A DNA stretch of 64,000 bases, taken from contig NZ_JBHTLM010000009.1 of the NCBI RefSeq assembly GCF_042678945.1, forward strand, positions 1 to 64,000, read 5' to 3'. Shown piece by piece: positions 24,574 through 32,533 of this stretch (the first letter of the stretch is position 1; each line of letters starts with the position of its first letter). This DNA is from Fontibacillus puldeungensis (GTDB taxonomy: Bacteria; Bacillota; Bacilli; Paenibacillales; Paenibacillaceae). A model generated the notes under the pieces. That model was not told where the DNA came from and ran no database searches. It worked only from the letters and a program-made list of their open reading frames with translations. Position numbers and translations under genes: made by a program.

Positions 24574-24603
24574 AGTCTTTGTTTCACGCTAAAAAAGTTT
24601 TTC

Positions 24604-24676
<73 letters not shown>

Positions 24677-24693
24677 TCCTAAACAATCTAAGC

Positions 24694-24732
24694 AGAACGC
24701 GGTCTTCGAGGTTTTCGGGGGCCGCGTTTTTT
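24694..24732 (+). terminator. Terminator of the tRNA unit (GCGG/CCGC family)
   Basis: AACGCGGTCTTCGA and TTCGGGGGCCGCGTT form a stem with a T-run. It is one of six similar terminators in this window. Confidence 0.85.
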
Positions 24733-24775
24733 GTCTGCCGAAGCAAAACTTCTACCATTTTTCTACCCTTTGGCG

Positions 24776-26029
24776 CTATCTCGAAATCATAAGGGAAACT
24801 AAAGTGAGCATAAAACCCAGTATAAAACCGCAAAGGGCTCCATTGACGCGAATCCATTGCAAGTCTTTTCCAAGCTTTTCCTCAAGCATTATCACTAAAG
24901 ACTCATCGTCCATTTGGTCCAGGTTATCCTTTACCAATTGACCTATAAGATGATGATTCGAAGCCGCCAGATTGATCAAATACTGCGTAAGACGGTCCTC
25001 CATGGACGCGAGAACCTCCGGCTTGCGACTCTTGATGAACCGGATTAAGGAACCGTATAGCGTAAAGATTTTGCGCCCCCCGGCTATGCGTTCTTCCTCC
25101 AGTCTCTCAAGCGCCGCCGCCCGTAAGTTTTCAATGCTTGAAGCCAGAAAATTCGTTCCATACTCTTCTTGTATTTGATTTATAGTCCAATTCCGGATAG
25201 TCTGCAGCTTATCTTCATCTTCAATGAGCCGAAGCAATGTGCTGCGCAGCTCCTGAATGAGCTTTTCGCGCAGAGGATTAGCCTCGTCCATAAGTTCTTT
25301 TGCCGCCGAAAGAGACAAATCCTGCAGAATTACACCTAGTTTATCTTCAGTCAAAAAGCCTGTTACAGCCTGAAGGAAAAATCCTTTGATTCCTTTGCTT
25401 TTCATTTCCGATAATTTCCGGTACGCCATGCTGCCGAGGAGTGCCCCTGTATTCTCCTGCTCCAGCCACTTGATTAGTCCCGTGGCCGCGAGGTCGATAA
25501 CCTTGTAATCGTATCCGGAACGTACGGCTTGCAGATAGACATTTTTCGTTGCGGAGCTAATATCAACTTTACTAAGCCAGACGGATAATCCGTTTTGTAG
25601 ATACGGAACGCATTTCTCTGCCGGCAGCTGCCGCAGCAGCGTTTCGCAGAAATTCAGTATGCCCAATCTGGTTTTCTTCCTGCTCAGTAATTTGGCTAGC
25701 ATGAAGAATGACGTTTCCAAAACGTGAACGGACCGAAGCTTGGCTTCAATGCTTTGCTTATTTAAAAGCTCATTCTCAACGGCGGAAATCAACGAACGTG
25801 TAATTTTGTTTTTATTTTTTAGTAATAACGAAGTATGGGGGATAGGGATACCTAGTGGATGGCGAAATAATGCAGTAACCGCAAACCAATCGGCCATGCC
25901 CCCTACCAGACCTGCCTCAAAGCTCCCCTTCAACAATAGAATAAAAGTAGATTGGGGTAATAATAATGTGCCTATAAAGCCGCAAAACATAATGAATAGC
26001 GAGATGCTTGCCAAATATTTGGTGTTCAT
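24776..26029 (-). CDS. DUF445-family membrane protein
   Basis: A 417-residue protein with hydrophobic helices at both ends (ASISLFIMFCGFIGTLLL and VNGALCGFILGFMLTLVSLMIS) and a long soluble middle. The segment FEAGLVGGMADWFAVTALFRHPLGIPIPHT near residues 38-66 is the hallmark of DUF445. The topology places the helical middle part on one side of the membrane. Function is unknown; relatives occur in spore-formers. It follows the 170-aa riboswitch-controlled gene after a 134-base gap without a visible terminator, so read-through from that unit is possible. Confidence 0.83.
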   Translation of the reverse strand: MNTKYLASISLFIMFCGFIGTLLLPQSTFILLLKGSFEAGLVGGMADWFAVTALFRHPLGIPIPHTSLLLKNKNKITRSLISAVENELLNKQSIEAKLRSVHVLETSFFMLAKLLSRKKTRLGILNFCETLLRQLPAEKCVPYLQNGLSVWLSKVDISSATKNVYLQAVRSGYDYKVIDLAATGLIKWLEQENTGALLGSMAYRKLSEMKSKGIKGFFLQAVTGFLTEDKLGVILQDLSLSAAKELMDEANPLREKLIQELRSTLLRLIEDEDKLQTIRNWTINQIQEEYGTNFLASSIENLRAAALERLEEERIAGGRKIFTLYGSLIRFIKSRKPEVLASMEDRLTQYLINLAASNHHLIGQLVKDNLDQMDDESLVIMLEEKLGKDLQWIRVNGALCGFILGFMLTLVSLMISR

Positions 26030-26163
26030 CTTTATGACCTCTTTCCGTCCCCTGTAGCTCGATTCTTATATTGTCTCCTTTAAGATTAATTGATAGACGA
26101 TGGATTCGGCAAATTACGGTCGACCATGACGGAAAAAAGGCCGAGTCGGAATTGAGCTGATTT

Positions 26164-26676
26164 TTAACCATTCCGCTTTCCTCCCCAACCTTCCACCCAT
26201 TTAAGGTCAATATGGTGAGCTGCCGCAGCTTTTTCAATGCAACATTGGATTTCCGCTTCGTTTTCACAAACGGCAGAATGCTCAATCCATACGGTATATT
26301 TTGTTTTGTGAACAATGGATAAATGAACAGGAAATGATTTTTGAAATTTTAAGACGTACCAGCCTGAAGACATATTCCTCCATGGTTTTTTAAAAGCGGA
26401 TAGAAGCGGAAGCTGTCGGTGTTCGGACCAATCTTGTTCCTGCTGTTGTTTTCTGATTTTTTGATAGATCTCATGCACGATCTCCATATCCATGCATGCT
26501 TGGCAGGATGCCTGAGCACCGAATTGGCGAAGGATCTCGATTTTGCTTTCACCAAAACCATAGCCGACGACCAATCTTTGGCCGTGTTCCTCATACCAAA
26601 GCGCTCCGAAACGCAGATAACGCAAACTAACCGGGTCCAGCAGATCCCGATGTGTCCCCAAATAATAAGCCCTCAT
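26164..26676 (-). CDS. Unknown 170-residue protein controlled by a c-di-AMP riboswitch
   Basis: No family was recognised. The protein is rich in Trp, His, Tyr and Cys, has no signal peptide or membrane segment, and contains MRAYYLGTHRDLLDPVSLRYL at its start, a QASCQACMDME pair of cysteines, a Gln-rich helix (IRKQQQEQDWSEH), a WYVLKFQKSFPVHLSIVHKT strand pair and a basic, glycine-rich end. GACGGAGGACC precedes the ATG. It is the first gene after a promoter, a ydaO-type aptamer and an intrinsic terminator, so its expression should fall or rise with c-di-AMP. That placement suggests a role in osmotic, potassium or cell wall homeostasis, which is inference. Confidence 0.75.
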   Translation of the reverse strand: MRAYYLGTHRDLLDPVSLRYLRFGALWYEEHGQRLVVGYGFGESKIEILRQFGAQASCQACMDMEIVHEIYQKIRKQQQEQDWSEHRQLPLLSAFKKPWRNMSSGWYVLKFQKSFPVHLSIVHKTKYTVWIEHSAVCENEAEIQCCIEKAAAAHHIDLKWVEGWGGKRNG

Positions 26677-26736
26677 GTTTATTGGTCCTCCGTCGGCTTA
26701 GAACGTAATAAAGTTCTTTTGGCCGTATGATTACAG

Positions 26737-26777
26737 AAAAAAACCACAGACAGAGAACAAACCTCTGCTGCGGTCTG
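26737..26777 (-). terminator. Terminator of the c-di-AMP riboswitch expression platform
   Basis: On the minus strand ACCGCAGCAGAG pairs with CTCTGTCTGTGGT across a short loop, followed by seven T residues. It lies between the aptamer and the 170-aa gene. Confidence 0.75.
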
Positions 26778-26821
26778 CGAGGACAGGCAAAAAAGCCTGG
26801 CGCAAAAGCATGGCAAAATAA

Positions 26822-26985
26822 AGGTTCTCTCTGCTACGCTTACGAGGTTAGCTGCCGGATTCGGGCGGTGAGAGTCGCCCTACCTTATGAGACGGAAAGT
26901 CGTCTCTTTTCGGATTCACCCCAAATGGACCGTACCTTGCGATCCGATGGTTCCCCCGCTTCCCGTATAACGGGAATTCAGCGTT
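26822..26985 (-). ncRNA. c-di-AMP riboswitch (ydaO-yuaA type) upstream of the 170-aa gene
   Basis: The minus strand shows the class signature in order: CGCTGAATTCCCG, GCGGGGGAACCA, TTGGGGTGAATCC, GGTAGGGCGACTCTCACC, GCCCGAATCCGGCAGC and TAACCTCGTAAGCG. These blocks match the ydaO consensus closely. Its own promoter lies directly upstream and an intrinsic terminator directly downstream, the layout of an OFF switch. Confidence 0.92.
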
Positions 26986-26997
26986 CGTTTAAACCGA

Positions 26998-27027
26998 ATC
27001 ATACTACTTCTCAAATCCTTTTGTAAA
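26998..27027 (-). promoter_or_regulatory. Promoter of the riboswitch-170-aa gene unit
   Basis: On the minus strand TTTACA (27027-27022) and TATGAT (27003-26998) are spaced by 18 bases; the start point would fall at the first base of the aptamer. Confidence 0.65.
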
Positions 27028-27152
27028 AGCGCCGAAAGATGCCTGAAGATAAAGAAAAAGGAAATTCAAGCTTCAGTACAAATGAAATGAGAAAAAAATA
27101 CATTTATGAACATTTCTCGTGCATCTTACTCACGATAGCTAAGATTTCAGCT

Positions 27153-27857
27153 CTATTCCTGAGGAAGAAGACGATATCCGATTCCGGGCTCCGTAACGAT
27201 TAATTTGGGCTGCGTCGAGTCCTTTTCCAGTTTCTTACGCAGGTGTCCGATGTATACCCTCAGGTAGTGGCTTTCGGACTCATCATAATGGCTGCCCCAA
27301 ACCTGCTGAAGCAATTGCCGCTGCGTTACGATCTTTCCGGCGTTGGAGGCTAGAACCTTCAGAAGGTCATATTCTGTCGGAGTCAGCTTAATGCGTTCTC
27401 CATTCAATTCTACAATTCGCTGCGCCAAATCGATGGTTAGTTCGCCAAGCTGAAGGATAGGTTCGTTTGCCGATTTAGCTGCATGACGCAGGGCCACACG
27501 AATTCTGGCAACCAGTTCACCCATGCTGAATGGCTTGGTCACATAATCGTCGGCGCCGTTGTCCAATGCCACGATCTTGTCTTCCTCTCTGTCTTTGGCC
27601 GTCAGTACAATGATCGGCACGTTTGACCAGTCCCGTATGCGGGCTAACACCTCCATACCGGGCATGTCCGGCAGTCCGAGATCAAGCACGATCAGATCCG
27701 GATGAGCCAAAGAGGCTTGCAGCACACCTTCCTCTCCTGTAGACGCTTCGTGAATTGAATATTGATGCGCCTGTAAGGTCACTTTCAGAAGTTTACGAAT
27801 TTGAGGTTCGTCATCGACAATTAATATACGAGATCCATGATTATTTATGGTCATCAT
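27153..27857 (-). CDS. kdpE: OmpR-family response regulator, KdpE-like
   Basis: A 234-residue regulator: receiver domain with ILIVDDEPQIRKLL, the phosphoacceptor in LIVLDLGLPDMPG, and VTKPFSMGEL; then a winged-helix DNA-binding domain (LTPTEYDLLKVLASNAGKIVTQRQLLQQVWG, ESHYLRVYIGHLRKKLE, GIGYRL) typical of KdpE. It overlaps the end of the kinase gene by about 17 bases, so the two are translationally coupled. It should activate the divergent kdp operon; no KdpE site was defined. Confidence 0.9.
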   Translation of the reverse strand: MMTINNHGSRILIVDDEPQIRKLLKVTLQAHQYSIHEASTGEEGVLQASLAHPDLIVLDLGLPDMPGMEVLARIRDWSNVPIIVLTAKDREEDKIVALDNGADDYVTKPFSMGELVARIRVALRHAAKSANEPILQLGELTIDLAQRIVELNGERIKLTPTEYDLLKVLASNAGKIVTQRQLLQQVWGSHYDESESHYLRVYIGHLRKKLEKDSTQPKLIVTEPGIGYRLLPQE

Positions 27858-29406
27858 TCTCCGCCCCTTTTCCTTGCGGTTCAGAATATATTCCATACTG
27901 CTTGCTTAAGGGCAGCGTTATCGTAATTACGATCCCTTGCGGTTCATTCGGCTTTGCTGTAATAGTTCCATTGTGCAGCTCCACGATTCCCTTACAAATG
28001 GCGAGTCCCAATCCTGTACCGGTTATTTTCTTGTTTGCGTTTGCTCGATAAAATTTTTCAAATATCTTCGTATATTCATCATTCTTGAGTCCGATTCCTT
28101 GATCAGAGATGGAAATAACAAGGTTGTCTTCTACAGACGACACAGCAATGCCGATTTCGCTGTAATCCGGGCTATATTTAATCGCATTGCTGACCACATT
28201 GACCAGCATTTGCTCGAGCAATACTTCATCTCCCGATACGATAGGGGCCGATTCAGGAAGGTTTACCGACAATTTTCGATGCTGTTGAAAATCCTTAACC
28301 TGAGCCAATGTGACACCGATCAAATCTTCTACATCACACCAGTTTGTTCTAAGCCGAAGCATCCCGCTTTCCAATTGCACCATGCTGAGCAGATTTACCA
28401 CCAGTCGATTCATACGGAGGGCGCCGTCCCGAATATTCAGGAGCAACTCCATGCGATCTTCCGGAGAAAAAAGGGAGTCGCCTTCGATCAGACCGGTTGC
28501 CGAACCGATAATGGCTGCTAACGGGGTGCGCAGCTCATGAGACACCGAATCTAGAATGGCCGTGCGAATCCGTTCCGATTCAGCCGTCAAATGCGCAATT
28601 TTGGCTTCCTCCGCCAGTTTCACGCGAGCTATAGCGCTGGCGGTCAAACCGCCAAGGGCTTGCAGCATACGCTGTTGTTCGGTTGTGAAACCGATTCTCC
28701 GCTCTTTCAAATTGAGCGCCAGTACCCCATGCACATGGTCTTCGGTTCGCAGCGGCATGTAGTGTCCCGAAGAGTCTCTCAGGGTATGGGTTCCGTATCC
28801 AACTGCTTCGCCATGATCGAACGCCAGCTTCGCAATCACTTTTTCCGTTTCACCCTGTCCCCAATCACTATGAACGTCGGAACGGTGGGTTAGCACCAGA
28901 TTGTTCTGTTCATCCGGCAAATAAATTGCGTTCTCCGAACCTATGGTTTGTGAAACTTGCCGGGAGACATTGTCTAACAAGGAGTGAATGTCTGTAATAT
29001 TGCTCATCTGCTGGCTGAGCTCATAAAGTACGGCTGTGTGCGCCTCCCTCTGCTTGGAGTAGAGCAGTTGCCGTTTCAGCTTTACCGCCAGGCTGGCCGT
29101 TAACGTGGCGACTGCCAAATAAACGCCGAATGAAATTAAATAGCGCAAGTCCGTTATACCGAAACTCAGAAAGGGAGAAACGAAGAAGAAATCGAAAGCC
29201 AGAACCCCCAAAACGGCTGCGTACAAAGCAGGACGTAGTCCCCAAAAGGCGGCGCTTAGAAGTACAGGTAGCAAAAAAAGAAGCGCTACATTGACTAAAT
29301 CAAAAGCAAGACCGAATGGATGCATTGCGACGGTCATGCAAGCGATGAGCAGTGTGATGCTTACATAAGGCATCCAGATCGTTTTCAGCTTGTGCATTTT
29401 GTGCAT
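27841..29406 (-). CDS. kdpD: KdpD-like histidine kinase lacking the N-terminal sensor
   Basis: A 521-residue kinase that corresponds to the C-terminal half of KdpD: four close membrane helices (DUF4118, residues 10-105), a GAF-like domain (about 120-260), HisKA with SVSHELRTPLAAIIGSATGL and a HATPase domain with NVVSNAIKYSP, ISDQGIGL and GTGLGLAI. The KdpD sensor and universal-stress domains are absent at its N-terminus; two copies of them are encoded in a separate gene at 35577. It forms an operon with KdpE and is divergent from the kdp structural genes. The start at MHKMHKLK is plausible but could be three codons later. Confidence 0.9.
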   Translation of the reverse strand: MHKMHKLKTIWMPYVSITLLIACMTVAMHPFGLAFDLVNVALLFLLPVLLSAAFWGLRPALYAAVLGVLAFDFFFVSPFLSFGITDLRYLISFGVYLAVATLTASLAVKLKRQLLYSKQREAHTAVLYELSQQMSNITDIHSLLDNVSRQVSQTIGSENAIYLPDEQNNLVLTHRSDVHSDWGQGETEKVIAKLAFDHGEAVGYGTHTLRDSSGHYMPLRTEDHVHGVLALNLKERRIGFTTEQQRMLQALGGLTASAIARVKLAEEAKIAHLTAESERIRTAILDSVSHELRTPLAAIIGSATGLIEGDSLFSPEDRMELLLNIRDGALRMNRLVVNLLSMVQLESGMLRLRTNWCDVEDLIGVTLAQVKDFQQHRKLSVNLPESAPIVSGDEVLLEQMLVNVVSNAIKYSPDYSEIGIAVSSVEDNLVISISDQGIGLKNDEYTKIFEKFYRANANKKITGTGLGLAICKGIVELHNGTITAKPNEPQGIVITITLPLSKQYGIYSEPQGKGAENDDHK

Positions 29407-29627
29407 TTTTACCCCTTCCTGTCTGTCATGTATCCGTTCCTACTATAAGTTTAGGGTAATGTAAAAAAGAAATAAAATAAACCGGTTATAGGTGTAAAAA
29501 TTCCATAAAAATGCGTGAAAAGTCCTATAATCATGAGTATTTGAGAGAAAATTGAAGATTCTCCGTTTTGATAACGCTAACTTAATCTTAATATTCCATA
29601 TTTCAACGAATATTCGAACTGTGACGT

Positions 29628-29656
29628 TTTACAAAAAAAATTCCGAAGAGTAAGAT
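29628..29656 (+). promoter_or_regulatory. Candidate promoter of the kdp leader
   Basis: TTTACA (29628-29633) and TAAGAT (29651-29656) are spaced by 17 bases. A transcript from here would carry both riboswitch-like elements and reach the 134-aa gene at 30196 after about 530 bases. Confidence 0.5.
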
Positions 29657-29689
29657 ACGGTCCATGAGTTGAATTGCTATTCGATTCTG

Positions 29690-29871
29690 AATTGGGGTGC
29701 CGATCAAAAACGGGGGAGTAAACGGACTGAAAGCTTGTGTGTGAGAGCAAGTTGATCAGAACTGTTTGGGACGGATTTCTTCGCTCATGAATCATTTAAA
29801 CCGAAGATAGGGCGTCTCTCACCGCCCGAAGCCGTCAGCTAACCCGCAGGCGAAACGAAGCATGTTTTTTT
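29690..29871 (+). ncRNA. Degenerate c-di-AMP (ydaO-like) riboswitch element
   Basis: The 3' half matches the ydaO core: GATAGGGCGTCTCTCACC, GCCCGAAGCCGTCAGC and TAACCCGCAGGCG, followed by a run of seven T at 29864-29871. The 5' half is weak: CGGGGGAGTAAACGG stands where GGGGGAACCAA is expected, and the GGGGTGAATC block is not clear. It could be a decayed copy or a variant aptamer. Confidence 0.55.
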
Positions 29872-29924
29872 GAGGGAGAGGATGAATCAACCGCTTGTAA
29901 TTGATTTTTATAAATAATGATTTA

Positions 29925-30078
29925 TAAACGCTGAGTCCTTGATGTTAAGGAACGGGGGAACCAATGGAAGCCGCAATCGGCTTCATGGGGTGAATCACCA
30001 GGCACTTTCGGTGCAGGGTGTAGGGCGACTCTCACGCCCGAATCCGTCAGCTAACCTCGTAAGCGTATTGGAGAGGCA
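29925..30078 (+). ncRNA. c-di-AMP riboswitch (ydaO-yuaA type) of the kdp operon
   Basis: All conserved blocks are present: CGCTGAGTCC, CGGGGGAACCAA, TGGGGTGAATCACC, TGTAGGGCGACTCTCACG, CCCGAATCCGTCAGC and TAACCTCGTAAGCG. It lies in the leader of the potassium importer operon. c-di-AMP binding is known to stop downstream expression in this class and potassium uptake genes are frequent targets, so high c-di-AMP (high potassium) should switch kdp off. Confidence 0.93.
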
Positions 30079-30175
30079 ACATTTGTCGCGAGCCGATCAG
30101 GATGACTGCGTCATGATCAAGAAGCCGCGGAAAAGGTTCCTCTTTTCCAAAGCTTCTTTTTTGTTGCCTTTTTCC
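30074..30175 (+). terminator. Terminator of the kdp riboswitch
   Basis: A long stem GAGGCAACA/TGTTGCCTTT encloses a second perfect stem GGAAAAG-GTTCCT-CTTTTCC (30131-30150), with T-runs at 30158-30163 and 30170-30174. It lies 20 bases before the first gene. Confidence 0.7.
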
Positions 30176-30195
30176 TTGATTAGGAGGAGGAGCGC

Positions 30196-30600
30196 ATGGA
30201 GAAAAGCCGTATTTTAGTGGCCGCTTCAAATAAAGCGGGGAGAAACTTCATTCGGTTGCTTATGCATCAAAACGTTCCGGTAGCAGCCTTAACCAATAAC
30301 AAAAGGGAAGAAAAGCTGCTGAGGGAAATCGGAGTAAATGAGATTTTGCGTGTAAGTACTACCCGTAATAAGGCAGGGGAGATGCCTGTATTTCCGATCG
30401 GGCGAGTTTTCATTTTTGAGTCCAGTCTACCGTTGAGCTGCCAGTATTTGCAGTTTGTTGCCCGGTTTTCCTGCAAAGCGACAACTGTTGTGACGACCAC
30501 GTGGCATCCCGAGGCGATTTATAAAAAACTCGGTGCTTCCTATGTGGTATACACAAAAAACGGGGAAGTCGGGTTTCTACTCAGCGATCTGACTGATTAA
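30196..30600 (+). CDS. Unknown 134-residue Rossmann-like protein, first gene of the kdp operon
   Basis: A soluble alpha/beta protein: KSRILVAASNKAGRNFIRLL (beta-alpha with a non-canonical AASNKAG loop instead of GxGxxG), VPVAALTNNKREEKLLREIG (second strand), VFIFESSLPLSC, TTVVTTTWHPEAI and a C-terminal YVVYTKNGEVGFLLSD. The fold recalls N-terminal halves of NmrA- or RCK/TrkA-type nucleotide-binding proteins but lacks their motifs, and I do not recognise the family. It has a strong AGGAGGAGG and follows the c-di-AMP riboswitch directly. Its position ahead of kdpF suggests a regulator or accessory factor of potassium import; this is inference. Confidence 0.7.
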   Translation: MEKSRILVAASNKAGRNFIRLLMHQNVPVAALTNNKREEKLLREIGVNEILRVSTTRNKAGEMPVFPIGRVFIFESSLPLSCQYLQFVARFSCKATTVVTTTWHPEAIYKKLGASYVVYTKNGEVGFLLSDLTD

Positions 30601-30619
30601 CTATTGGAGGAGTGTCGTG

Positions 30620-30730
30620 ATGCTGGATATTGGGATGATACTAACGTTGACCGCAGCCTTCGCGCTTGTGATCGGGTTTGTCGTTTGGTGCGGAAGAACG
30701 ATAGAGGATGCGGGAGGCGAACGCGAATGA
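30620..30730 (+). CDS. Small single-helix membrane protein upstream of kdpF
   Basis: A 36-residue frame: MLDIGMILTLTAAFALVIGF then VVWCGRTIEDAGGERE. One membrane helix (residues 5-24) is followed by a short charged tail. TTGGAGGAG lies eight to ten bases before the ATG (a GTG directly before it is also in frame). Its TGA overlaps the ATG of kdpF (ATGA), which implies translational coupling. The coding pattern and placement support a real gene; it may assist assembly of the Kdp pump, as KdpF does. Confidence 0.65.
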   Translation: MLDIGMILTLTAAFALVIGFVVWCGRTIEDAGGERE

Positions 30731-30804
30731 CAATCGTGTTGATTTTCACGCTTGCATTGCTGATCTACCTGATCTATGCCTTGCTTCATCCGGAAAAGTT
30801 TTAA
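30727..30804 (+). CDS. kdpF: KdpF-like stabilising subunit
   Basis: A 25-residue peptide, MTIVLIFTLALLIYLIYALL plus HPEKF, which is a single membrane helix ending in the HPEKF tail that is typical of KdpF. KdpF stabilises the KdpABC complex. It overlaps the preceding 36-aa gene and lies 27 bases before kdpA. A longer in-frame reading upstream has no ribosome binding site and no coding character. Confidence 0.85.
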   Translation: MTIVLIFTLALLIYLIYALLHPEKF

Positions 30805-30831
30805 TGAGTTTTTTTAGTGGGAGGAACGGTC

Positions 30832-32511
30832 ATGGATATATTTCAAATTGTAATTGTGATCGGCATCTTGATGCTGATTGCCAAACCGCTCGGGAATTAT
30901 TTGTATCACGTCTTCTCTAACGAACCTAATCGTACGGATAAAATATTTGGGTGGGCCGAGAAGCCTATCTATGCGATCATCGGGTTGAAGAATCGCGCGG
31001 GCATGAGCTGGAAGCGGTACGCGGTTAGCTTTATCGCAACCAACTTCGTACTCGTCGCGGTAAGTTACTTGCTGCTGCGGGTGCAGAGCGGCTTGCCGCT
31101 TAATCCGAACGATACCGGCAATATGGAGCCAACGCTGGTGCTGAACACGGTTATAAGCTTCATTACGAACACAAACCTGCAGCATTACAGCGGCGAGACA
31201 GGGCTGACCTATTTCACTCAAATGGCCGTGATCATGATGATGATGTTTACGTCAGCAGCTACCGGCTTCTCGGTAGCGGTCGCGTTTGTCCGGGGCATTA
31301 CAAGCAAGGGCAAGACGCTGGGTAACTTCTTTGAGGATTTCGTCAAGGCGCATACGCGGATTTTTTTTCCGCTGGCGGTGATCGTCACGCTCGTGCTGGT
31401 CGCGCTGCAGGTACCGCAGACGCTTGATCCTACGCTGACGGTAACGACGCTGCAGGGTACGACGCAGCATATCGCCATCGGGCCTATCGCCTCGCTGGAG
31501 TCGATCAAGCATTTGGGTACCAACGGCGGCGGCTTCATGGGTGCCAACTCGGCGCATCCGTTTGAGAATCCGAGCCCGCTGACCAATGTGATCGAGATCC
31601 TGTCGATGTGGTCGTTGCCCGCGGCGCTGCCTTTTATGTACGGCAGATTCGCAAAGAGCCGCAAGCAGGGGTGGGTTATATTCTCGGCGATGATGGTTTT
31701 GTTCCTCGTATTCCTTACCGTTGTCTATACAGCCGAGAAGAGCGGCAATCCGGCGCTGAACGCGTTTGGTATCGATGCTTCACAGGGCAGCATGGAGGGG
31801 AAAGAGGTACGCTTCGGCATTGCCCAATCTGCGCTGTTCACTACCGTGACGACGGCAGCGACGACCGGCACGGTCAACAATATGCACGATACGCTGACCC
31901 CGCTCGGCGGTCTGGTGCCGCTGGCGGAGATGATGCTGAACGTCGTATTCGGCGGAAAAGGCGTCGGACTGGTCAATATGCTGATGTATGCCATACTCGC
32001 CGTATTCATCTGCGGACTGATGGTCGGCCGCACGCCGGAGTTCCTTGGCCGCAAGATTGAGCCGCGTGAGATGAAGCTGATCGCGATTGCGATTCTGGTG
32101 CATCCGTTCATTATTCTGGCGCCGACGGCAATCGCCTTCCTGACCGATCTCGGCCAGGGGGCAATATCGAATCCCGGCTTCCACGGCATCTCGCAGGTGC
32201 TGTACGAATATACATCGTCGGCCGCAAACAACGGCTCCGGCTTCGAGGGGCTGGCGGACAATACGCCGTTTTGGAACATTACGACCGGTCTTGTGATGTT
32301 TTTCGGGCGATATATATCGATGATCGCGATGCTCGCCGTTGCCGGATCGCTGACGCGCAAGCAATGGGTGCCGGAGACGATCGGCACGTTCCGCACGGAT
32401 AACGTGCTGTTCACGGTCCTGTTGATCGGCACCGTCATTTTGATCGGCGCGCTGACCTTCCTGCCGGTGATTGCCCTGGGGCCGGTCGCTGAGCATCTGA
32501 CGATTCGCTAA
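30832..32511 (+). CDS. kdpA: Potassium-transporting ATPase, subunit A
   Basis: A 559-residue integral membrane protein of the potassium-transporter superfamily, with about ten hydrophobic helices. The selectivity-filter-like loops are visible: SFITNTNLQHYSGE, LGTNGGGFMGANSAHPFENP, TTAATTGTVNNMHDTLTP and TSSAANNGSGFEGL. KdpA forms the potassium entry channel of the KdpFABC pump. The start at 30832 is set by GGGAGGAACGGTC; a GTG five codons upstream overlaps this site. It is the third membrane gene of the operon after the 36-aa peptide and kdpF. Confidence 0.97.
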   Translation: MDIFQIVIVIGILMLIAKPLGNYLYHVFSNEPNRTDKIFGWAEKPIYAIIGLKNRAGMSWKRYAVSFIATNFVLVAVSYLLLRVQSGLPLNPNDTGNMEPTLVLNTVISFITNTNLQHYSGETGLTYFTQMAVIMMMMFTSAATGFSVAVAFVRGITSKGKTLGNFFEDFVKAHTRIFFPLAVIVTLVLVALQVPQTLDPTLTVTTLQGTTQHIAIGPIASLESIKHLGTNGGGFMGANSAHPFENPSPLTNVIEILSMWSLPAALPFMYGRFAKSRKQGWVIFSAMMVLFLVFLTVVYTAEKSGNPALNAFGIDASQGSMEGKEVRFGIAQSALFTTVTTAATTGTVNNMHDTLTPLGGLVPLAEMMLNVVFGGKGVGLVNMLMYAILAVFICGLMVGRTPEFLGRKIEPREMKLIAIAILVHPFIILAPTAIAFLTDLGQGAISNPGFHGISQVLYEYTSSAANNGSGFEGLADNTPFWNITTGLVMFFGRYISMIAMLAVAGSLTRKQWVPETIGTFRTDNVLFTVLLIGTVILIGALTFLPVIALGPVAEHLTIR

Positions 32512-32533
32512 TAAGAAATGGGGTGAAGTTGCC

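Noticed and set aside
26727..27026. 99-residue plus-strand open frame
   Set aside because: It is antisense to the c-di-AMP riboswitch and its promoter.
29577..30229. Open frames in the kdp leader on both strands
   Set aside because: They overlap the two riboswitch-like elements and the terminator and have no coding features.
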